Of a stretch of 5,523 nt of DNA, positions 1-5,523 are shown piece by piece. The notes beneath the pieces are model-generated. The model was not told the DNA's origin and searched no databases. It saw only the letters and a program-made list of their open reading frames with translations. The stretch is from Phycisphaerales bacterium. GTDB taxonomy: Bacteria > Planctomycetota > Phycisphaerae > Phycisphaerales > Phycisphaeraceae. The DNA lies in contig JAAUTM010000123.1 of assembly GCA_012031455.1 (NCBI GenBank), forward strand, positions 1-5,523. Direction: 5' to 3'. Positions within the stretch are counted from its first letter, which is position 1, and each line of letters begins with the position of its first letter. The translations under genes and the position numbers were made by a program.

Positions 1-898
1 CAACGCGGGACGAAGATGGTGCTGTGGTATCCATGGTCGGAGACCAAAATTCAACGGTTGTGTCAGGCCCAAGCCAATTGAAGCAGTCTTTCGAGCATCA
101 TGTCATGGAACCGGTATATGCCGGTCATCACATGCTGATATGCTTGAAACTCTTCTTCACTGACCTGCTCCATCTTCGGGGGATGGAATGGCATGAACTC
201 ATGGCCGAAGCGATCGATGCCTTCGTAGTAGACAGCAGTCAAATCCCAAGTCGTGTTTTCCATCAGCCAGGTAGTGATCGCATGAATGCTAGCTACCTGG
301 GCCAGCAGGCGGCGTAAAACACCGATTCTGGCATCTGGACGATTAAGCAATTTGGCTGCATCAGGAATGAATGGAAGAACCGCGGCGGCATCAATTTCTG
401 AGGGATGAACTCGAAACTCCGCCAAACGATCAGCATATTCAGGGGGGTGAACCGAACCGGCAGGTATCGGCCAGGGTACTCCAGCTTTGGTGGTGACCAA
501 TTCAAATTGATTCGATACATAGATACCATTAATGGGTTCAGCTGGATGAGAAGCATACCAACCGATAACGTTGGAATGTAATCCTGATTGCGTGAGTATA
601 TTCCAAAGAGCTTTACAAGTTCTGCTAGTGCTGGAAACTGGCCGTATCCCGGAATGATCGGGTGTTGGTTCGGTAAATCCCAATATCCCATGCCGATCAG
701 CGGTATGGCCCGTGGCAATGGAGGTCCATAGCATCGGCGAAAGTATTGGCTCCAGCGTGGCAATCTGACCCAAGACCCTTGTGTCATGAATCGCTCAAGC
801 GTGGGCATGTGCCCGCAATCCATGATCGGTCGGATCATTTGCCAGTCGGCTGCGTCCCAGCCAATTAACAGCACACGTTTTGATGGGCGGTCGGCCAT
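1..898 (-). pseudogene. Alkaline phosphatase superfamily (type I phosphodiesterase/nucleotide pyrophosphatase-like) gene, frameshifted and cut by the window edge
   Basis: The ATG at 898 opens a frame with RVLLIGWDAADW (residues 8-19), the first metal-binding Asp region of the family, followed by a MPTLERFM segment. After about 774 homology leaves this frame and continues in another as GQIATLEPILSPMLWTSIATG, whose SPMLWTS stretch holds the probable nucleophile region. That frame runs to a stop at 63-65. Beyond it homology still continues: GPDTTV is read from 70-53 in a third frame, and ILVSDHGYHS from 50-21 back in the second frame, giving the metal-binding SDHGxH motif. So one net base is missing near 770-778, and one plus two extra bases lie near 71 and 51-52. 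The family hydrolyses phosphate mono- or diesters using two metal ions; the substrate is unknown. The Shine-Dalgarno is weak (GAGAGA-like, about 10 bases before the ATG). The 3' part lies outside the window. Three separate indels favour a true pseudogene, but sequencing error is possible. The family call is firm. Confidence 0.85.
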
Positions 899-1166
899 AC
901 TTATAATCTCTCTCGTTGAGACAACTTACACCCGGTTACCGCCCCAGTTAACAATCCCCCACCACACTGCCCCGCCTCATTGACAGTTTGGTTTACTCCT
1001 GCGACCCTGATCATGGCTCCTTGCTGGGTTGTTAATAGATATCTATCCTCAATTAAATATCATCCATACCGGATGGTATTCCAGATAATAAGGCAGTATG
1101 GCATCGTCATGATGCTGGTCAATACAGAATCTGGTTGATCGGCATGCGTCTGAATGCCCCCCAAAT
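899..1166. other. Intergenic region between the phosphatase-like and PEP-CTERM genes
   Basis: About 270 bases with no coding frame I can support. It would hold the promoter of the phosphatase-like gene and the transcript end of the PEP-CTERM gene (both minus strand). I see no convincing -35/-10 or -24/-12 pair. A perfect 12-base palindrome lies at 1035-1046 (separate entry). Small 5-bp stems occur at 1061-1079 and around 1100-1115, but none is followed by a T-run on the minus strand, so no terminator is called. Confidence 0.5.
1035..1046. repeat. Perfect 12-base palindrome
   Basis: The sequence ATAGATATCTAT reads the same on both strands. It lies about 140 bases upstream of the phosphatase-like gene's start and about 120 bases past the PEP-CTERM stop. 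It could be a dimeric regulator's half-site pair, but AT-rich palindromes of this size also arise by chance. Only the symmetry is observed. Confidence 0.35.
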
Positions 1167-1808
1167 TCAAGCCACTCGTTGGCGACGCATGAGGATTAAG
1201 CCCGTAGCGCCAGCAGCCAGAAGGCCAAGGGATGCCGGCTCGGGAATGACTCCAGTTACCACCGGAACCGTATCCACGTAGGAATCCTTCAGGGAGAAGG
1301 TAGCTGTGGCATTGTTTACATCGACACGGACCCAGCCATAGTAAACCGTACCAAAGTCCGTGAAGCTCAGGCCGATGTAGGCATCGGTCACGTTGTTGAA
1401 CTCTGCATTGGGATTGGCACTTCCATATGCCATAGAACCAATGGTTGTATTTGCCAATGAAGCATCATCAATGGTCACGCTGCCGCCAAGTGCTTTGATG
1501 TACCAGTTGTTAAAAGAACCCGCCTGGAATGCCGCAAATTTGGCCCCCGAATATTTGCTGGCAGCACCCTGATAGGGTCCACCGTAGAACGAGTAGTTTT
1601 TCAGGAAAATATCCACTGATTCAGTGATTGATGCATTGAGGTTCAGGCCTTGTTGGGTAAATAGTGGAACATCAAAACCATAAACCTGATAAATACCAGC
1701 CGCCTGAGCGGCACCCCCAGCAGCCATCGTGGATGCCACAGCGGCCATTCCGTAAAGCTTGAGGCGATGTTCGCGATCAGCAGTGTTCGTTTTAGGACGT
1801 TCGTACAT
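1167..1808 (-). CDS. PEP-CTERM sorting domain-containing surface protein
   Basis: A 213-residue exported protein with the two hallmark ends of the exosortase system. The N-terminus has a basic stretch (about residues 12-17, REHRLK), a hydrophobic core (18-34) and a likely signal peptidase site after AQA at 34-36. The C-terminus carries the sorting signal: PEP at 189-191 (context VIPEPASLG), an Ala/Gly/Leu-rich transmembrane segment (about 194-207) and a basic tail (RRQR at 208-211). Exosortase is expected to cut at the PEP motif and release or attach the protein at the cell surface, often with exopolysaccharide. The central part (VPLFTQQG, SMAYGSANPNAEFNNVTDAYIGLSF, YYGWVRVDVNN) matches a recurrent PEP-CTERM passenger type of unknown function, probably beta-rich. 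The ATG at 1808 is chosen over an upstream one at 1859 because AAGGAG lies 7 bases before it and the signal peptide then has normal length. A sigma-54 promoter lies upstream. No exosortase gene is in the window. The reading frame is intact. Confidence 0.93.
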   Translation of the reverse strand: MYERPKTNTADREHRLKLYGMAAVASTMAAGGAAQAAGIYQVYGFDVPLFTQQGLNLNASITESVDIFLKNYSFYGGPYQGAASKYSGAKFAAFQAGSFNNWYIKALGGSVTIDDASLANTTIGSMAYGSANPNAEFNNVTDAYIGLSFTDFGTVYYGWVRVDVNNATATFSLKDSYVDTVPVVTGVIPEPASLGLLAAGATGLILMRRQRVA

Positions 1809-1815
1809 GGCGTTT

Positions 1816-1821
1816 CTCCTT
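1816..1821 (-). promoter_or_regulatory. Ribosome binding site of the PEP-CTERM gene
   Basis: AAGGAG on the minus strand, 7 bases before the ATG at 1808. It decides the start: the in-frame ATG 51 bases further upstream (1859) has no such site and would put 17 extra residues before the signal peptide. Confidence 0.8.
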
Positions 1822-1970
1822 ATCCAGCGGTTATTGTGTCCAATCTCTCTAGCCAACAAGGCAAGTTGATTGTCAAGATTTTTTAAAAACAGCTCGGTAC
1901 TGATCTAACATCAGACAGTTTTGTTGTATGCTCACTTTTTAAGCACCCGAAGTATTCATGGATCTATTAG

Positions 1971-1986
1971 TGCAACAATTGTGCCA
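1971..1986 (-). promoter_or_regulatory. Sigma-54 (RpoN) -24/-12 promoter for the PEP-CTERM gene
   Basis: The minus strand reads TGGCACAATTGTTGCA, against the sigma-54 consensus TGGCACG-N4-TTGC(A/T). GG and GC are exactly 10 bases apart and every core position matches except the G after TGGCAC. Transcription would start near 1960, giving a leader of about 150 bases before the ATG at 1808. In proteobacteria with exosortase systems, PEP-CTERM genes are known to be driven by RpoN with the PrsK/PrsR two-component pair, so position, strand and target agree. The activator site would be expected upstream (above 1990), but I cannot identify one. Confidence 0.85.
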
Positions 1987-2165
1987 AAGTGTGATCATGT
2001 TCGATTAGCTCCGTAGAAATACTTATAGTTGAGCGGAAGTAACCCTCAGATCCCATACTTTTGGCAAAATGAACAATGGGCTGTATTGTTGCTGCTGTTT
2101 CAGGCAATGGTTATTAGAAAGCGTTAGTTATGGTGTCATTATTACGACAATAGGGAGGACTTTTT

Positions 2166-2747
2166 ATGACGTCAATATCGCAACCAATAATTATTGTCTC
2201 GGGTTTACCCCGATCCGGTACCAGCCTGTTGATGCAAATGCTGCAAGCAGGGGGGATATCTCCACTGACCGATGGACGAAGGCAAGCCGACAACGATAAT
2301 CCCAAAGGCTACTATGAGCACGAAGGTGTCAAACAGCTCAAGGTTGACAACAGCTTTCTGGAACAGGCACAAGGCAACTCCCTCAAGGTTATCCATGCTC
2401 TGCTAAAGGACCTGCCAGCCAAATATCAATATGAAATTATCTTTTTAAACCGTGATTTGCATGAAGTGATACGTTCGCAACGGGTCATGCTCGAACGACT
2501 GGGTAAACCTGGTGCAAGCATCAATGAAGATGCCTTAATTAGCATTTTCGCCAGGCAAGTGCAGGAAACTCAGCAGTGGATCGCATCGCAGCCGAATATG
2601 CGGTTGCTTTGCCTGGACCACCATGAGGTTATTACCCAGCCAACCGTCTCGGCTCAGGCCATCGCATCTTTCCTGCAACGGCCAATGGATATCCAATCCA
2701 TGAGTGCAGCGGTTGACCCAACGCTATATCGCCATCGTAAGACTTAA
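2166..2747 (+). CDS. Small sulfotransferase family protein (P-loop, PAPS-dependent type)
   Basis: A 193-residue cytosolic protein. Near the N-terminus IIIVSGLPRSGTSLLMQML (residues 8-26) contains the GxPRSGTS P-loop that binds the 5'-phosphosulfate of PAPS. NPKGYYE (45-51) follows, as in related short bacterial sulfotransferases. FLNRDLHEVIRSQ (93-105), with Arg96 and Ser104, corresponds to the 3'-phosphate-binding segment. The ending VDPTLYRHR is typical for this short subfamily, so the protein looks complete although shorter than classical sulfotransferases. It probably transfers sulfate to a hydroxyl of a sugar, lipid or peptide; the acceptor is unknown. AGGGAGG lies 7 bases before the ATG and fixes the start. 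The gene diverges from the PEP-CTERM gene, next to a phosphatase-like gene, which suggests surface-glycan or envelope modification, though that is inference. The frame is intact. An uncharacterised P-loop kinase-like role is a less likely alternative. Confidence 0.88.
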   Translation: MTSISQPIIIVSGLPRSGTSLLMQMLQAGGISPLTDGRRQADNDNPKGYYEHEGVKQLKVDNSFLEQAQGNSLKVIHALLKDLPAKYQYEIIFLNRDLHEVIRSQRVMLERLGKPGASINEDALISIFARQVQETQQWIASQPNMRLLCLDHHEVITQPTVSAQAIASFLQRPMDIQSMSAAVDPTLYRHRKT

Positions 2748-3372
2748 CAATGTGATACCAATGCAAGACGACTACTTACTTTGCTCGTGCTTGCCACCGG
2801 ATATGTTGCACGCCCAGTGAAGCAGCCAAATCAGTGGACATTGGCTATCAATGGTCAGGGATTCTACATTATGTATCTATGATGCTGTCCATTCGACAAA
2901 GTAAATGTCGTTGACGCCTCGGACGGTTGATGCTCCGAGACAATCGGAACGCCAATGGCAAAATTTGTATTTCTCCCATTTCTTTATTTGCAATAATGCA
3001 AGCAATAATCCAGTACTCTCGAACAAGATTCCTCTTTTCCGAACTGTTACTTAACTCGCCTACCCATGGGTAAGTGTGCGCACAGGCATTACCGCAACAA
3101 CTTCTACCACATCCGAGTGGTCAAAACAGACCCCCAGACGGCGCAGGTCCATCGCATGATTCACGATGGCATCGAGCAACAAGACAAGATCGTTCAACTG
3201 GTGGATGATGGTAAAGAACACTCAGCGGTTGCAGAGGTCGGTGGAATATAACTGGAAACGATCGTGTGACTGATCGTTATAGTATCGGTCTATAGTAAGT
3301 AAATTCTCTCACTGTCTCGATTATTGCAGTCAAGTCAACCGTTATACGCTCCAGTATGACAAAGTTTTCTAA
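2748..3372. other. Long intergenic region without a recognised gene
   Basis: About 625 bases between the sulfotransferase stop and the converging M24 gene. An open frame on the plus strand at 3066-3251 (61 codons, many ending in C or G) lacks a ribosome binding site and resembles nothing I know; the opposite strand is also open there (about 3063-3222), so neither is called. The sulfotransferase frame stays open for 43 codons after its stop, with a hydrophobic start, but has no ATG. Small repeats: CGACA/TGTCG stem at 2894-2910, CTCGGA/TCCGAG stem at 2918-2939, and GCAATAAT twice at 2990-2997 and 3002-3009. No stem has a T-run after it. The region may hold gene remains that I cannot identify. 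Confidence 0.5.
2918..2939. repeat. Inverted repeat, 6-bp stem with 10-base loop, inside a near-direct repeat
   Basis: CTCGGA (2918-2923) pairs with TCCGAG (2934-2939). The same stretch can be read as two near copies of one unit, GTTGACGCCTCGGA (2910-2923) and GTTGATGCTCCGA (2926-2938). It lies about 170 bases after the sulfotransferase stop with no U-tract, so it is a poor intrinsic terminator. Its role is unknown. Confidence 0.35.
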
Positions 3373-4541
3373 TCATACATCCAACTCGATGATGTCCATG
3401 AATCGGCTACTGAACTTCTCAATACCATCCCGTGTTATTCTTACACCGTTTTCAAAGCGAAGTCCGAATTCATGCCGGACGTAAACAAACGTATCCACAT
3501 TAAAAGTCATGTTTTCCATCAGAGCGTAGTCGCTTGAAACTTCCATCCACGGTGGCTCAACTTCAATCATGCCCAATCCATGGCAGGGGCCGTAGAGAAA
3601 ATTATCGCCATACCCGTTGTCAATAAATAATTGTTTATATCGTTTGCAACATCAGAAGCGATTGTGCCTGCCTTCATCCACTCCATCGTTTTCAGATGAG
3701 CCGTTCTGCCAAACTCAACCATGCGACGCATCTTTTCGGTCATTTTCCCAAGGCAAACCGGTCTGCCCACTCCCGAAGAATAGCCGTCTATACGGGCGGA
3801 TATATTGAGTTGCACAATATCGCCTTTCTGCATTTGCCGGTATGTCGGACGGGAGATTGCATGTGTTGTACTCGTGCCGGAAAACACATATTGGGGCATG
3901 CCTTCGTATTCGGCGCCACGATCATAGATAGATTTCTGAGCAATACCTACAACTTGCAGTTCCGTCATTCCCGGCCGAATCTGTGAGAGAATATCGCCGA
4001 TTGCGTCCTCAGCAATAGCAAATGCCTTCTTCTGACATGCGATTTCAAGGTCGTTCTTAATCGAACGTAAACTGAGCATAATGTCATCAGCGCGTACGAT
4101 TTCGGCATCCGGGAAAGCGGCGCGAAGTCCGTCAAGCACCGGTGCTGTGGTAACCAGATAACCGCCAATGCCGATGCGACGTGGAGACGGCACACCTGCC
4201 TCTGCAAATACCGACTGAAATGTTTTGACCGGCACATCGGGATATGCGGGATCCGCCGGTTCGCGATATTCGGTCATCAAACGTATGCGGGCTATTTTAC
4301 TGCGATCAGTTGCAAAGGTCTCACTTTCAGGCCCAATGAGCAATGTAGCTTCGCCGTGCGGTGGTATCACGACGCCTGCAATTTCAAATATCGGCCAGTA
4401 ACTCGAAAAATATCGTACGTTTGCAAATTCAGCCTCATTGCTGTTGACCAGTAACACATCGAGGCCGCGTGCACGGATAAGTTCCTGCGCTTTAATTATC
4501 CGCTTTGCGTACTCTTGATTAGGAATGCTTGGCATTGTCAT
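3373..4541 (-). pseudogene. M24 family (aminopeptidase P/creatinase-like pita-bread fold) gene with one frameshift
   Basis: The ATG at 4541 has AGGAT 6 bases upstream. The first frame (324 codons, to a stop at 3567) gives a creatinase-type N-terminal domain (residues about 8-155), the LRSIKNDLEI linker (158-167) and most of the catalytic domain. Near 3620-3630 one base appears lost. Homology continues in the next frame as NGYGDNFLYGPCHGLGMIEVEPP and runs to the stop at 3373; joined, about 389 residues, normal for the family. Canonical M24 peptidases bind two metals with Asp, Asp, His, Glu, Glu. Here GDIVQLNISARIDGYSSGVGRP (240-261) has Asn246 and Gly257 where the Asps belong, and FNVDTFVY has Asp for the first Glu; His in CHGLG and Glu in RFEN remain. 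Metal-dependent peptidase activity is therefore unlikely; a creatinase-like metal-free C-N hydrolase is an alternative. The frameshift removes the CHGLG core unless it is a sequencing error. It follows the GH172 gene by 34 bases, probably in one operon. Confidence 0.85.
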
Positions 4542-4547
4542 GTAATT

Positions 4548-4552
4548 ATCCT
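4548..4552 (-). promoter_or_regulatory. Ribosome binding site of the M24 gene
   Basis: AGGAT on the minus strand, 6 bases before the ATG at 4541. It selects this start over the open frame that extends further upstream to an ATG at 4643, which would overlap the end of the GH172 gene, and over the internal ATG two codons later. Confidence 0.6.
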
Positions 4553-4575
4553 GAAATAGATAGTATGTAACATTA

Positions 4576-5313
4576 TCAGATTGAAAGGCCACTCTCGCCA
4601 CCATCACTTGACATTTTACGTTTGCGTATTTCGCGCAACGCATCTTCCTCCCATGGTTGAACTTCTATACCGCGAATCCGTTCCTCTCTCGAAGGCATTG
4701 ACGGCAAAGGTTCTTCGGTCAGGTTCTGATACCAATAGGCCACACTGCACCAATCGTCACTGCGATAGTCATACCGGTCATGAAATCTGCGCGTGCTACC
4801 ACCACCTACCTGCGTATGCTCCACCCGCAAATTGTTCTGAAAGTAGATGGGATCCATAATATGAAAACGATAGCAGCCACAGTAATAACGATCCCCGTAT
4901 TCAGGATGACGCACCTGATAATTTGAACCGGCATACATCGATTCGTGAATACCGAGTCCCCAGGCAGAGAGAAACCAGTCTGACCAACCGGTGCCAACGA
5001 TTGTAGGAACCGAATTGTCACCGTCAATAAAGAACTGGAACTCTCCTTCGCGCCATGTACCTTTGGAACGTGGCAATGCGGATATAACGGTTCCCACGTA
5101 AACCCCGGGAGTATTACGAGCGGTCATGATCACATGATTCTCGCCCTTGGGCGGTATACTCCTGCGGAAGTGCGCATGAAAACGTCCGTCATCAGGGGTT
5201 ACGGTATCACCAAGCGTGTAATTAATCTGATAAAAAAGTACAACATCGGTATCACTTTCGTTTTCAATCTCAAAGACAAAACGAGACTGAAACGGCATGG
5301 GAAAAAAGCACCA
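4576..5313 (-). pseudogene. DUF2961 / glycoside hydrolase family 172-like gene, 5'-truncated
   Basis: From the ATG at 5298 the frame gives 240 residues matching the body and end of DUF2961 proteins: FHAHFRR (40-46), GVYVGT (65-70), REGEFQFFIDGD (83-94), PTIVGTGWSDWF (98-109), YRFHIMDPIYF (143-153) and SVAYWYQ (185-191). Characterised GH172 members act on fructofuranose or arabinofuranose linkages; the substrate here is unknown. Family members are usually over 350 residues, and in-frame codons before the ATG (FFP, from about 5313) still resemble the family, but an in-frame stop lies just beyond and there is no Shine-Dalgarno. The 5' third is therefore missing, replaced by transposase sequence. 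The family commonly has GTGTEDYF; here it is GTGWSDWF, with Ser (106) in place of the conserved Glu, which may mark a divergent subfamily or lost activity. The M24 gene follows 34 bases later. Family assignment is good; loss of function is inference. Confidence 0.8.
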
Positions 5314-5523
5314 AAACCTTTACCTTCGCTGATGCCAAGGTGGGGCGTTTGGTAATGCCCAAGCCTTGTTTATCCTCCCGGAAGCCAGTCTCGATCCCGC
5401 CAGCCCGCAAATCGTAGAAGTAGACGTAGGCCAACAACTGAGCCAGGGGCCGATCCCAGTCGGCGGGGGGTAGACCGGCCAGAAAAGCAGACCACCTCAG
5501 CGGGCAGGCTGGATAAGATGACC
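5270..5523 (-). mobile_element. DDE transposase C-terminal fragment (insertion sequence remnant)
   Basis: A minus-strand frame enters at the right edge and stays open to a stop at 5270-5272. Its middle part, YVYFYDLRAGGIETGFREDK followed by QGLGITKR, matches the C-terminal region of DDE transposases, in which the Glu of 'GGIET' fits the last catalytic acidic residue and is followed by the FREDKQGLG(I/L)TKR signature. After it, ASAKVKVLVLF vaguely resembles the usual AQQMLVLL helix, but the expected LAHN segment is degraded, and the frame then runs into the GH172 sequence. Homology therefore ends around 5300-5340. The exact IS family is not clear and no terminal inverted repeat or target duplication is visible. 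This is a partial, probably dead copy marking a rearrangement junction. Confidence 0.75.

Larger units (their letters stand above)
1809..2165. promoter_or_regulatory. Divergent regulatory region between the PEP-CTERM and sulfotransferase genes
   Basis: About 357 bases without a gene. Leftward it holds the PEP-CTERM leader and the sigma-54 element at 1971-1986. Rightward it must carry the sulfotransferase promoter. The best housekeeping-type match is weak: TTGCTG, then 17 bases, then TATTAG, around 2085-2115. A near-palindrome TTTTGGCAAAA sits at 2059-2069, where an enhancer-binding protein for the sigma-54 promoter could bind; that is only a guess. A strong Shine-Dalgarno (AGGGAGG, 2152-2158) ends the region. 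Confidence 0.5.

Noticed and set aside
24..317. Plus-strand frame at the left edge
   Set aside because: Antisense to the phosphatase-like gene and without recognisable protein features.
60..780. Programmed frameshifting in the phosphatase-like gene
   Set aside because: Three separate indels, one of them two bases, and no clear slippery site with a following structure; decay or sequencing error fits better.
1061..1079. Alternative short stems (ATACC/GGTAT, CATCC/GGATG) as terminator for the PEP-CTERM gene
   Set aside because: Stems of only 5 bp and no proper T-run; could be chance.
1809..1859. Upstream ATG start for the PEP-CTERM gene adding 17 residues
   Set aside because: No ribosome binding site there, while the ATG at 1808 has AAGGAG at 7 bases and yields a normal signal peptide.
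1871..1876. Perfect TTGACA on the minus strand as a -35 box upstream of the PEP-CTERM gene
   Set aside because: No acceptable -10 box at 16-18 bases; the sigma-54 element upstream is far stronger.
2069..2299. Plus-strand frame overlapping the sulfotransferase start, and minus-strand frames at 2114-2396
   Set aside because: Shadow frames of the sulfotransferase gene, which has the P-loop motif and a strong ribosome site.
3354..3378. GTATGA/TCATAC hairpin at the end of the M24 gene as terminator
   Set aside because: AT-rich 6-bp stem with a 13-base loop, overlapping the stop codon and with no T-run after it on the minus strand.
3617..3986. Plus-strand open frames inside the M24 gene
   Set aside because: They are antisense to a clearly homologous minus-strand gene and resemble no protein.

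Overview
The window looks like an accessory, partly decayed stretch of a Gram-negative, probably proteobacterial, chromosome. The evidence is a PEP-CTERM (exosortase-sorted) surface protein gene with a near-consensus sigma-54 promoter, a pairing known from exopolysaccharide-forming proteobacteria. Base composition is moderate and I cannot name a genus. No RNA gene, CRISPR array or complete mobile element was found.

Left part (1-2747): on the minus strand there is a broken alkaline-phosphatase-superfamily hydrolase gene. Its pieces lie in shifted frames, and its metal-binding SDHG motif is still readable at the left edge. Next, also on the minus strand, is an intact PEP-CTERM protein gene (1167-1808), with a sigma-54 -24/-12 element about 160 bases upstream of its start (1971-1986). 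Diverging from it on the plus strand is an intact small PAPS-dependent-type sulfotransferase gene (2166-2747). The grouping suggests envelope or exopolysaccharide modification: an exported surface protein, a sulfotransferase that could sulfate a glycan or lipid, and a phosphatase/phosphodiesterase-like enzyme. The functional link is inference; no exosortase or glycosyltransferase gene lies in the window.

Middle (2748-3372): about 625 bases with no gene I can defend, holding a few small inverted and direct repeats and one short anonymous open frame.

Right part (3373-5523, all minus strand): read in transcription order, a C-terminal piece of a DDE transposase runs in from the right edge. It abuts the 3' two-thirds or so of a DUF2961/GH172-type glycoside hydrolase gene whose 5' end is missing. 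Thirty-four bases later comes an M24 'pita-bread' family gene with one frameshift near its 3' end. The glycosidase-M24 pair looks like an old catabolic operon that lost its front end in a transposase-linked rearrangement. The M24 protein lacks both canonical metal-binding Asp residues, so it was probably a creatinase-like non-metallopeptidase even before the frameshift.

Overall, two genes (PEP-CTERM and sulfotransferase) look intact and regulated, flanked by decaying genes. Sequencing indels could mimic some frameshifts, and that cannot be settled from the sequence alone. I saw no clear evidence of a wholly new system. The best leads are the sigma-54-controlled PEP-CTERM gene beside a sulfotransferase, and the metal-ligand-poor M24 protein.
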